Assembly: GCA_029237695.1 (NCBI GenBank)
Contig: CM055267.1
Span: 5,912,036 to 5,976,035 of the forward strand
DNA from: Conchocele bisecta
Lineage: Eukaryota; Mollusca; Bivalvia; Lucinida; Thyasiridae
DNA: 64,000 nt
Direction of reading: 5' to 3'
Below are positions 10,350 through 20,303 of the stretch, piece after piece; the stretch's first letter is position 1, and every line of letters begins with the position of its first letter. Under the pieces are notes generated by a model, which saw only the letters and a program-made list of their open reading frames with translations, did not search any database and was not told the origin of the DNA. Made by a program: the position numbers and the translations under genes.

Positions 10350-11860
10350 ACAAAACTAGATTGGTCAGTAAGCGAGGCTTACAGAATACCCCCCGCGTGG
10401 GCCCAGGTACCCCTAAAATATGTAAATATTTCCAAGTGTGTGGGCTTGTGACCTTGACTCTGGGATTAGCGCGAGCGGCATGAACGTGAATTTGTCACAG
10501 GGTGGTAGAGGTCCATTGGAGCAATGAGTGTGTGAAATGTGAACCAGATCCGAGCAAGGAAATAGAAGTTATAACCGATTTCTCTGATGTTAAGTTTTGT
10601 AAAGAGACTACCGTATAACCTCGAATTAACGCCCCCGGAGGCGTTACATTTTACACCAGTAAAGAAAGAAAAAAAAAAAATTACCAAGGACCGCCAATTT
10701 CAAACACAAATAAGGATTTAAGGATTATTTGTGTTTGAAATTGGCGGTCATGGGGGGGGGGGGGGGGGGCGTTTATTAGGAGGGGGGCGTTAATTCGAGG
10801 TTATACGGTATGTATGTGACGTTGACCTCGAGATCAGCGGGGATTTGTCACAGCATATGAAATATTAAGAATTTTCAATGAAAGAAATAAAAGTTATAAC
10901 ATATTTCTCTGATGTTAAGTTTTGTAAAGAGACTAAGTATGTGACCTTGACCTTGGGATCAGCTGGGGTTGGACAGTCGTAGATTTGTCACAGCATGATA
11001 GTACAACCTTAGAGGAATGCACAAGTGAAATAATAAGAATTTTCAATGAAGGAAATAGAAGTTATAACTTATTTCTCTGATGTTAAGTTTTGTAAAGAGA
11101 CTAAGTATTTGACCTTGACCTTGGGATCAGCGGGGGTTGGGACGGTCATGGATTTGGCACAGCATGGTATTAGAGCCTTACAGGAATGCATGTGTGAAAT
11201 ATTAAGAATTTTAGATGAAGGAAATAGAAGTTAGAACAATATTTCTCTGATGTTAAGTTTTGTAAAGAGACTAAGTATTTGACCTTGACCTTGGGATCAG
11301 CGGGGGTTGGACGGTCGTGGATTTGGCACAGCATGGTAGTAGAGCCTTACAGGAATGCATGTGTGAAATATTAAGCATTTTAGATGAAGGAAATAGAAGT
11401 TAGAACAATATTTCTCTGATGTTAAGTTTTGTAAAGAGACTAAGTATTTGACCTTGATCTTGGTATCAGTGGGGGTTGGATGGTCGTGGATTTGGCACAG
11501 CATGGTAGTAGAGCCTTACAGGAATGCATGTGTGAAATATTAATCATTTTAGATGAAGGAAATAGAAGTTATAACAATATTTCTCTGATGTTAAGTTTAC
11601 GGACTAAGTATTTGACCTTGACCTTGGGATCTGCGGGGGTTGGACGGTCGTGGATTTGGCACAGCATGGTAGTAGAGCCTTACAGGAATGCATGTGTGAA
11701 ATATGAAGCATTTTAGATGAAGGAAATAGAAGTTATAACAATATTTCTCTGATGTTAAGTTTACGGACGCACGGACGCACGGACACACAGACGGCGGACG
11801 GACGGACGACCTGACTCCAGTATACGCCCCCACAACTCGTTGCGGGGGGTATAAAAATAA
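10350..11860 (+). mobile_element. Helentron/pearl-like element with ~170-bp core repeats
   Basis: The start is near aaactagattggtcagtaag. Core units are anchored by gttaagttttgtaaagagac at about 10589, 10914, 11078, 11248, 11421, 11590 and 11753, each with gtgaccttgaccttgggatc. A (GGAC/GCAC)n tract lies at 11762-11811. The terminal hairpin is tatacgccccc ... ggggggtata at 11819-11852, followed by aaaaa. The first unit is interrupted by the MITE at 10609-10810. Confidence 0.7.
10609..10810. mobile_element. TA-flanked foldback MITE with nested palindromes
   Basis: Perfect 28-bp terminal inverted repeats (taccgtataacctcgaatta ... to 10636, and 10783-10810) enclose a second perfect ~25-bp inverted repeat (gaccgccaatttcaaacaca ...) and a run of about 18 G at 10752-10769. 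TA at both ends fits Tc1/mariner-type target duplication. It interrupts a tandem unit, so it is younger than that array. Confidence 0.9.
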
Positions 11861-11861
11861 T

Positions 11862-12435
11862 TCTCTTAATTATGACAAAAGTATATGTTGTTAGCACTCA
11901 TTTGAACCATTTCACAGTACCCAATGGTGCATACAATATTTAATGCAAGTTTTGTAAAAAAAACTGTGACCTTGACCCTGATTATGTAGGCGACCTGGGT
12001 CAGCTAGAGAATGGAATTATAATGATGACAAAAAGACACATGAAGGTTCAAACAGACTGAGTGGCGACAATATGTAGCCCAAAAAGTGAACAATAGTCCT
12101 CAATGACCTTGCTCTTGGGTGTTCAGACATGGTGCACACACAAATCAAGCACCATCCCTAGCCACGCATTGTGACCACATATTATTGAAATCGGTGAAGT
12201 GATTCATAATGAAATGGAATTTGTTACCGAATCGCTATATTCCTTCCTGCCTATCGACGAGGGGTTAAACAGCAGACGACAACATTTAATTCAGGGTAAC
12301 GGTGAAAAAAAATCTGAACTGGATGAAACAACACTCATTTTGAAGGGGTCAGTGGAAGACCTTTCCTCCACCTGACCTCTTCAAAAATTCTATGAAAATG
12401 AAGTAAAACAAGTGAAAATTTGAATGTCATCTGAC
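11862..12435. other. Intronic sequence without recognised gene
   Basis: The stretch contains single copies of a gaccttgacc-bearing repeat (about 11965) and otherwise nothing I can assign. It leads into the donor of the 12436-12577 exon. Confidence 0.5.
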
Positions 12436-12577
12436 CTTTTTACTGATGTTGAGTTTTTCCATTTTGAGGCGGACATTCTTCATCTTCTCCTTCAGCTGCT
12501 CATTCTCCTCGAGTTTCTCCCGTGTGGGAGCCTCCTCATCTTCGTCCTCGTCGTTGAAGTTGTACATGGACGCCCCA
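12436..12577 (-). CDS. ZFAND4: ZFAND4-like protein, acidic and coiled exon
   Basis: This 142-nt exon runs from acceptor cctgttacag|T to donor AAAAAG|GTCAGA. It encodes (S)GASMYNFNDEDEDEE, then a Lys/Glu-rich helix that ends MEKLNISKK. Vertebrate ZFAND4 has the matching order: SGGSMYN, an acidic Asp/Glu run, then a basic helix ending NLSKK. The exon ends in phase 0 and joins PRRKPHPP of exon 8297-9368. The 32 bases spanning its acceptor (12559-12590) recur with one mismatch at 16228-16259, the edge of a large 23-bp tandem array in the upstream intron. The true acceptor has a pyrimidine-rich stretch (ctcttgttctacctg) that the array copies lack. Confidence 0.9.
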
Positions 12578-12660
12578 CTGTAACAGGTAGAACAAGAGTT
12601 GTCAGAAGACAACAAAGTTCGCCTGTTGGCAGCCTTCACTCAAACTTGGCACATTGTATA

Positions 12661-13978
12661 ACAAGAAACGAGGCAAAGCCACGAAGGCCAGGTTTTTTCC
12701 AAGCATAGACACTTGGATAACATAATTATACCCACTTTTCGTAGACTAGATGGCCGTGGCCTGCATGTCGCGCCTTGGGGCGAGGCATGGACACTAAAAA
12801 AATAGATATAGTAGATGGAAAAACTTTAACGAAAAAACTTTAACCGGACACGGACGTACGGACGGAAGGACGGACGTATGCCAAAATGCATAAAATGCGC
12901 TTTCCGCAAGCAGGTGCGACAATGATGATAAACATTGAAAATGGCTAAGTCGATTGCGCGGAAAAAATGGGTCAAGTTAAAAAAAAAGTAACATGTTGGA
13001 TAGTGATATGTGGTGGGCACCCCTTGATTATGAAGCTGTGAAAGTTTGGTGGTCCTAGGTGGTACAGTACCAAAGAAATGGACTTAAACACAAAAATTTA
13101 ACATTGAAAACGCGAAAACATAACATTGAAAATGGCTAAGTCGATTGCGCGGAAAAAATAGGTCAAGTTAAAAACAAGAAACGAGGCAAAGCCACGAAGG
13201 CCAGGTTTTTTCCAAGCATGGACACTTCGATAACATAATTATACCCACTTTTTGTAGACTAGATGGCCGTTGGGGCGAGGCATGGACACTAAAAAAATAG
13301 ATATAGTAGATGGAAAAACTTTAACGAAAAAACTTTAACCGGACACACGGGCGTACGGACGGACGGACATATGCCAAAATGCCGACGATATCGCGCTTTC
13401 CGCAAGCAGGTGCGACAATGATGATAAACACCCATGTGAAGTATCAAGGTAATGGGCGAAGCAGTTGCAGAGATATAGTACACAAAAAAACTTTAACAAA
13501 TAAATTCAAAGTAATTTGACCTTGACATTGCGCACAGGGGCCGCACGGTTGGGGGTTAGAGTGAAAATATGGACGATGATAAACACCCATGTGAAGTTTC
13601 AAGGTAATGGGTGAAGCAGTTGCAGAGATATAGTATAACGTTTTAGCCAAAAAAATTTTAGCCAAAAAATTTAACCAGACGTACGTTAAAAAGTTAACGT
13701 TGAAAATGGCTAAGTCAATTATGTAGAAATAATAGGTGAAGGTAAAAAAATGGTAACATGTTGGATAGTTGTATGTGGTAGGCACCCCTTGATTATGAAG
13801 CTGTGAAAGTTTGGTGGTCCTAGGTGGTACAGTACCAAAGAAATGGACTTAAACACGAAAACTTAACATTGAAAACACGAAAACTTAATATTGATTGTGG
13901 ACGCCGCCCGCCGCCCGCCCGCCCACCTGGCTTTTGCCAATCCAATAGCCTGGATTTTTTTTAAAAAACCTGGCTAAA
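12661..13978 (+). mobile_element. Two head-to-tail Helentron-like copies of the acaagaaacgagg family
   Basis: A truncated copy begins acaagaaacgaggcaaagcc at 12661. A fuller copy starts with the same sequence at about 13174, interrupting the first. Each has tatagtagatggaaaaactt and a (GGAC)n-type tract (12846-12887, 13343-13368). The second ends in CCGCCCGCC and cctggctaaaaa near 13978. Same family as 1-1120 and, inverted, 49285-50340. Confidence 0.65.
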
Positions 13979-13989
13979 AAACATGAATA

Positions 13990-16222
13990 TTATATAACTT
14001 CACCTTGGGTTAAGGGGTGTGCGGTGGACCTTGACATTGGGGTCAGTGGTGGAAGGTGGGTCGTGGATTTGCTATAGCATGATATAGCATATTAAGATGA
14101 ATGCATGTATGAAATATCAATGCACTCCCTGAAAACAGAAGTTATAAAAAGACATTTACTCCAACGTTACGTTTATGATGTTGATCTTGGGGAAAGGGGT
14201 GGGGGGTGGGTCGTCTTGGGGTATGGATTTGCTGTAGCACAATAGAGGATCATCAGATGAATGCATGTATGAAATATCAAAGCATTCACTGTAAAGAAAC
14301 AGAAGTTACACAACATTTACCCCAACGTTAAGTTTATGAACATGCTAAGTTTGTGACCTTGACCTTGGGGTAAGGGTTGGGTGGTGGGTCGTGGATTTGC
14401 TACATCATGATAGAGGGTCATCTGAGGAATGCATGTATGAAATATCAAGGCGTTCCATTAAAGGAAACAGATGTTATAAGACATTTACCCCAATGTTAAG
14501 TTTATGAATGTGCTAAGTTTGTGACCTTGACATTGGGGTAAGGGGTGAGCGGTGGGTCATGGATTTGCTATAGCACGATAGAGTACCATCAGATGAATGC
14601 GTGTATGAAATATCAAGGCATTCAATGAAAGGAAACAGATGTTACAAGACATTTACCCCAACGTTAAGTTAATGAATGTGCTAAGTTTGTGACCTTGACC
14701 TTGGGGAAAGGGGTGGGGGTGGGTCATGGATTTGCTATATCACAATAGAGTATCATCAGGTGAATGCATGTATGAAATATCAAGGCGTTCCCTGTAAATA
14801 AACAGAAGTTACACAACATTTACCCCAACGTTAAGTTTATGAACATGCTAAGTTTGTGACCTTGTCCTTGGGGTAAGGGTTGGGTGGTGGGTCATGGATT
14901 TGCTACAGCATGATAGAGGGTCATCTGAGGAATGCATGTATGAAATATCAAGGCGTTCCATGAAAGGAAACAGATGTTATAAGACATTTACCCCAACATT
15001 AAGTTTATGAATGTGCTAAGTTTGTGACCTTGACCTTGGGGTAAGGGGTGGGCGGTGGGTCATGGATTTTCTATAGCACATTAAGAGTATCATCAGATGA
15101 ATGCATGTATGAAATATCAAGGTCTTCCATGAAAGGAAACATATGTTATAAGACATTTACCCCAATGTTAAGTTTATGAATGTGCTAAGTTTGTGACCTT
15201 GACCTTGGGAGTAAGGGCTGGGTGGTGGGTCGTGGATTTGCTACAGCATGATATAGGGTCATCTGAGGAATGCATGTATGAACTAGAAATGTGACCTGTT
15301 GGCACACGAATGCCCCCGCTGGCAGCCAAAGAAAACGAGGCATATTTGATTATAAGCCATTTACCCGAGCGTTAAGGTTTCGAACGCACAGGACCATTGG
15401 AGGAATGCGTTTGTGAAATGTGAAGCAGATACGCGCAAGGGAACAGAAATTATCAGCCATTTAGCCGAACGTTAAGGTTTCAAACGCACCAAGTCTGTGA
15501 CCGTGAGACGAATGTGGATTTGTCACAGGGCGGCAGAGGACCATTGGAGAAATGCGTGTGTGAAATGTGAAGCAGATCCGAGCAAGGAAACAGAAATTAT
15601 AAGCCATTCACCCGAGCGTTAAGGTTTCGAACGCACCAAGTCTGTGACCTTGACCCTGGGCTTATTGGGGGCGGGACGAATGTGGATTTGTCACAGAGCG
15701 GTAGAGGACCATTGGAGCAATGCATGTGTGAAATGTGAAGCAGATCCGAGTAAGGAAACAGAAAGTATAAGCCATTTACTCGAGCGTTAAGGTTTCGAAT
15801 GCACCAAGTCTGTGACCTTGACCCGGGGCTTAGTGGGGGCGGAACGAATGTGGATTTGTCACAGATTTACCCGAGCGTTCAGGTTTCGGGACATACGTAC
15901 GTACGGACGCCGGTAACACTATATGGCCCCCTCACCATTCGGCGTTCCATGAAAGGAAACAGTTATAAGACATTTACCTCAAAGTTAAGTTTATGAATGT
16001 GCTAAGTTTGTGACCTTGACCTTGGGGTAAGAGTTGGGTGGCGGGTCATGGATTTGCTACAGCATGATAGAGGGTCATCTGAGGAATGCATGTATGAAAT
16101 AACAAGGTGTTCCATGGAAGCAAACAGAAGTTATAAGACATTTACTCCAGCATTAAGTTTGTGGACGCTGACGACGCCGGGGTATGCCATAAGCTCTTCT
16201 GCACTTCGTGCAGGCAAGCTAA
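13990..16222 (+). mobile_element. Helentron-like tandem array (~165-170 bp units) ending in a hairpin
   Basis: About eight units of gtttgtgaccttgaccttgg, ggtcgtggatttgctatagc and gaatgcatgtatgaaatatc run from 14000 to 15283 and resume at 15944. The 3' end is hairpin agctcttctgcac ttc gtgcaggcaagct (about 16191-16220) followed by aaaaa, directly abutting the 23-bp array. The block is split by the nested element at 15284-15943. Confidence 0.65.
15284..15943 (+). mobile_element. Nested pearl-like element
   Basis: It starts actagaaatgtgacctgttg and carries about four ~145-bp units with gttaaggtttcgaacgcacc and gaccattggagcaatgc. It ends cggacgccggtaac ... atggccccctcaccattcgg. The host tandem unit is interrupted at ...gaatgcatgtatgaa and resumes at ...ttccatgaaagg, which marks the insertion. 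The same 5' end, inverted, lies at about 38715-38790. Confidence 0.7.
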
Positions 16223-16227
16223 AAATG

Positions 16228-18897
16228 GTTGTACATGGACGCCCCACTGTAACAGGCAGATATTCAGTTGTACATGGATGCCCCACTGTAACATACATGG
16301 AACATCACTGTAACATACATGGACACCCCACTGGAACATACATGGACGTCTCATTGTAACATACATGGACGCCCCACTGTAACATACATGGATGCCCCAC
16401 TGTAACATACATGGACGTCTCACTGTAACATACATGGACGCCCCACTGTAACATACATGGACGTCTCACTGTAACATACATGGATGCCCCACTGTAACAT
16501 ACATGGACACACCACTGTAACATACATGGACACACCACTGGAACATACATGGACGACTCACTGTAACATACATGGACACACCACTGGAACATACATGGAC
16601 GTCTCACTGTAACATACATGGAAACATCACTGTAACATACATGGACACCCCACTGGAACATACATGGACGTCTCATTGTAACTACATGGACGATGTAACA
16701 TACATGAGCCCCACTGTAATACATGGACGTCTCACTGTAACATACATGGATGCCCCACTGTAACATACATGGACGTCTCACTGTAACATACATGGATGCC
16801 CCACTGTAACATACATAGACACACCACTGTAACATACATGGACACACCACTGGAACATACATGGACGACTCACTGTAACATACATGGACACACTGGAACA
16901 TACATGGACGTCTCACTGTAACATACATGGATGCCCCACTGTAACATACATGGACACACCACTGGAACATACATGGACGTCTCACTGTAACATACATGGA
17001 CGCCCCACTGTAACATACATGGACACACCACTGGAACATACATGGACACACCACTGGAACATACATGGACATCTCATTGTAACATACATGGACACACCAC
17101 TGTAACATACATGGACACACCACTGTAACATACATGGACGCCCCACTGTAACATACATGGACGTCTCACTGTAACATACATGGACGTCTCACTGTAACAT
17201 ACATGGATGCCCCACTGTAACATACATGGACGTCCACTGTAACATACATGGATGCCCCACTGTAATATACATGGACGTCCACTGTAACATACATGGATGC
17301 CCCACTGTAACATACATGGATGCCCCACTGTAACATACATGGACGCCCCACTGTAACATACATGGACACACTCGGACATGGACACTCCACTGTAACATAC
17401 ATGGACACACACCCATGTAACATACATGGACACACCACTGGAACATACATGGATGTCTCACTGTAACATACATGGACACACCACTGTAACATACATGGAC
17501 ACACCACTGTAACATACATGGACACACCTCTGGAACATACATGGACGTCTCACTGTAACATACATGGACACACCACTGTAACATACATGGACACACCACT
17601 GTAACATACATGGACACACCTCTGGAACATACATGGACGTCTCACTGTAACATACATGGACACACCACTGTAACATACATGGACACACCACTGGAACATA
17701 CATGGACGCCCCACTGTAACATACATGGACGTCTCACTGTAACATACATAGACGCCCCACTGTAACATACATGGATGTCCACTGTAACATACATGGACGC
17801 CCCACTGTAACATACATGGACGTCCACTGTAACATACATGGATGCCTCACTGTAACATACATGGAAACCCCACTGTAACATACATGGACGCCCCACTGCA
17901 ACATACATGGACACACCACTGGAACATACATGGACATCTCACTGTAACATACATGGACACACCACTGTAACATACATGGACACACCACTGGAACATACAT
18001 GGACGTCTCACTGTAACATACATGGACACACCACTGGAACATACATGGACACACCACTGGAACATACATGGATGACTCACTGTAACATACATGGACGTCT
18101 CACTGTAACATACATGGACGTCTCACTGTAACATACATGGACGTCCACTGTAACATACATGGACGTCTCACTGTAACATACATGGATGCCCCACTGTAAC
18201 ATACATGGACACCCCACTGTAACATACATGGACGTCCACTGTAACATACATGGATGCCCCACTGTAACATACATGGACGTCTCACTGTAACATACAAGGA
18301 CGCCCCACTGTAACATACATGGACGCTCCACTGTAACATACATGGACGTCCACTGTAACATACATGGACTTCCCACTGTAACATACATGGATTCCCCACT
18401 GTAACTTACATGGACGCCCCACTGTAATATACATGGACGTCCACTGCATGGCCCACTGTAACCTACATGGACGTCCACTGTAACATACATGGATGCCCCA
18501 CTGTAACATATATGGACACCCCACTGTAACATACATGGACTTCCCACTGTAACATACATGGACGCCCCACTGTAACATACATGGACACACTACGGTAACA
18601 TACATGGACACTGTAACATATGTGGACGCACCACTGTAACATACATGGGGGGTTGGATGTGGAGACCGACGGGGAGTTAAATCTCCTGTGCTGTAACATA
18701 CATGGACACCCCACTGTACCAGGCAGCTATGGATGCCCACTGTAACATACATGGACGCCCCACTGTAACATACACGGATGTGCAACATACATGGACGCTC
18801 ATTGTAACAGGCAGCTATATGGTTGTACATAGACACCCCACTGTAACGGGCAGTTATATGGTACATGCACGCACGCCACACTGAAACAGTGTGTTAT
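16228..18897. repeat. 23-bp minisatellite derived from the ZFAND4-like exon acceptor
   Basis: About 115 tandem copies of a 23-bp unit (catggacgccccactgtaac plus ata) fill 2.67 kb of the intron between the 18997-19183 and 12436-12577 exons. Variants include gacgtctcactg, gacacaccactgg and gatgccccactg. The left edge (16228-16259) matches 12559-12590, the acceptor junction of the downstream exon, at 31 of 32 bases. The right edge decays through longer units carrying ggcagctatatggttgtaca. Read on the minus strand each unit contains TTACAG|TGGGGCGTCCATGTA. Because 23 is not a multiple of three, long open frames arise with a 23-residue period (MYVTV.RPCMLQWG.HVCYS); these are not taken as genes. 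Confidence 0.95.
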
Positions 18898-18996
18898 ATG
18901 AAGGTGTCAGTTGAAAAAGGGTGGCTAAGTCCACAGGGACTTGGTCCCCTTTTTCTACTGACCCATTCATATTGATAATCGCCTATGAATCATTAC
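18898..18996. other. Intron start next to donor, with small hairpin
   Basis: The spacer between the 23-bp array and the donor at 18996 contains an imperfect hairpin (aaaaaggg ... tccccttttt, about 18914-18955). It is the only non-repetitive sequence at this donor. Confidence 0.5.
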
Positions 18997-19183
18997 CTGA
19001 GAGTTTCTGACAGCGGAGTGAGTGTGCCATCACCTCGGTCGACCACTTTGAAGAAGTTGAGTTGGTTACCCTCACGAAATACAACGAGCGTGACCTGTCG
19101 ACCTGCCGGCTTGTCCCACATGTCCTCGCGGTTTGCCTCCATCAGTTCAGCCACCTCGCGCATTGCGGGGTCCTCCATTGGGA
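18997..19183 (-). CDS. ZFAND4: ZFAND4-like protein, conserved post-ubiquitin domain exon
   Basis: This 187-nt exon lies between acceptor tgttgtacag and donor CTCAG|GTAATG. Spliced to the previous exon it reads RRIPMEDPAMREVAELMEAN, then KPAGRQVTLVVFREGNQLNF and VVDRGDGTLTPLSETL. The REGxQLNFF and VDRGDGTLTPLS blocks are diagnostic of ZFAND4. It ends with two bases (AG), phase 2. Exon 12436-12577 starts with T, giving AGT (Ser) and then GASMYN, so the two join in frame. Vertebrate ZFAND4 has, from memory, about 20 more residues between these blocks. Either a small symmetric exon is lost or hidden in the 6.4 kb intron, or this lineage lacks it. A short array derived from this exon's acceptor lies immediately upstream at 19184-19320. 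Confidence 0.93.
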
Positions 19184-19320
19184 CTGTACAACACAGACAG
19201 CGAGGTCCATCATGGGGACTACACATCTGTCTTGGGGGACTACATAACACAGTGGGGTCTGTCGTGGGGGACTACACAACACAATGGGATCTGTTTTGTC
19301 TTGGGGGACTACACTTTTCT
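19184..19320. repeat. Short tandem array derived from the 19183 splice acceptor
   Basis: Immediately upstream (in transcript sense) of the exon 18997-19183, three or four units of about 45 bp repeat ggggactacayaacacart with ggtctgt spacers. They closely resemble the acceptor itself (gggactgtacaacacagac). The acceptor AG is changed to a TAG context in the copies, as in TGTGTTGTGTAGTCCCC versus TGTGTTGTACAGTCCC. Confidence 0.7.
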
Positions 19321-19409
19321 GTGAAGAATTAGAATGGTCCCAAGTTTTGGAATGTACACGACAGCCACTTCTGCTTATGTGTTAACCTTAGAATATTGGA
19401 AGCAAAACT

Positions 19410-20104
19410 TTGTTGTCTGTTGTTGTTTTATATGTGGTCTTCTTTCTCAATAAAAACATGTTTTGACCGTACAACTGATTCTCTTTATCTCCATATCGCT
19501 TATCTCGATATACCTGCTTATCTCAATATACGTCCGAATTCCCTATATAGATAATGTATTTTACTCCTGATAAATCGATATCGGAAATGTTGATATTTCG
19601 GTTATGTCGAGGTGGAAATCGAGTCCCGATAGCATGTTTCCTTCATATTTATATTCTGATAACTCGATGCGAAAAATAAACGCCTATAGAAATAAAAAAC
19701 GCCACCACTAAAATGTGTTCAACGTTGCACAAACGTGTTAAATTAATTCACTTAAACCATAATTAACCAATTAATAAATGTGATATCGGATCACGTTAAC
19801 ATGAAGATGAAATAAGCGTGGCAATCAAGTCAATTGAACTTAACACCGATTGGATTCGACTTGGGCCGAATTTGTTTGTGGCCGACGAGTCTAGGTCCGA
19901 TGTGGTTTGGGTACATAATGCGGGTCTTGCATTTGGCGATTGAATAATAACATCGTCAGAAAAGAGCGTTGACATTTGTCGATATATTTTGCTCAGTCCA
20001 ACCAGCTTCCAGATAACGAGAATTACCTGTACTTTAGAATCATAAAGTTCTGTCAAACAATGTGTTTGGTGAGAAAATTGGAAAATAAACAGCTGACGAC
20101 AAAA
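19410..20104. mobile_element. Non-autonomous DNA element with TTGTCGTCTGCTGTT-type ends
   Basis: The ends are tgttgtctgttgttg (19411) and aaacagctgacgacaaaa (to 20104). They are related to the short palindromic copies at 50445-50634 and 51671-51831, which share aataaaaacatgttttgac. The interior (tatctcgatat-rich) is unlike the short copies. A 86-codon frame on the minus strand here is not recognised. It lies in the intron between the 20160 and 19183 splice sites. Confidence 0.6.
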
Positions 20105-20159
20105 TTTAATTAAAAATTGAAAGGATTAAATATGTAAAGGTCGGCACACATATACATAC

Positions 20160-20303
20160 TTCTTCTGGTGTTGATGGGTCCCCCACGCATGGCTAGGACA
20201 AGCTTGAGGGTGGCGCCGTCATGGATACTGTAGTCATGGAGACAGTAGTCGTCCTCCAGTTCCATAGACTTCCAGATGAGGTGTTGCTGAGCGATAGGGA
20301 TTC
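20160..20303 (-). CDS. ZFAND4: ZFAND4-like protein, exon completing the ubiquitin-like domain
   Basis: This minus-strand exon of 144 nt follows acceptor tgttgcag and ends at donor AGAAGAA|GTATGT. It begins GA, completing the split Gly codon, then reads IPIAQQHLIW, continues through a MELEDDYCLHDYSI block and ends LAMRGGPINTRR. Together with the preceding exon it makes a 76-residue ubiquitin-like fold ending in RGG, the same length as ubiquitin. The protein continues past the Gly-Gly, so this is an integral domain rather than a free modifier unless it is processed. The GGPINTRR stretch is highly conserved in ZFAND4. The exon ends with one base of the next codon (phase 1), matching exon 18997-19183. 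The intron to the next exon is about 976 bp. Confidence 0.92.

Noticed and set aside
16305..18881. Several minus-strand open frames (up to 276 codons) with MYVTV/MLQWG repeats
   Set aside because: They follow the 23-bp period of the satellite in all frames; no start context, domain or codon bias supports a gene.
16228..18897. CRISPR-like array
   Set aside because: The 23-bp units are contiguous without unique spacers and the DNA is eukaryotic.
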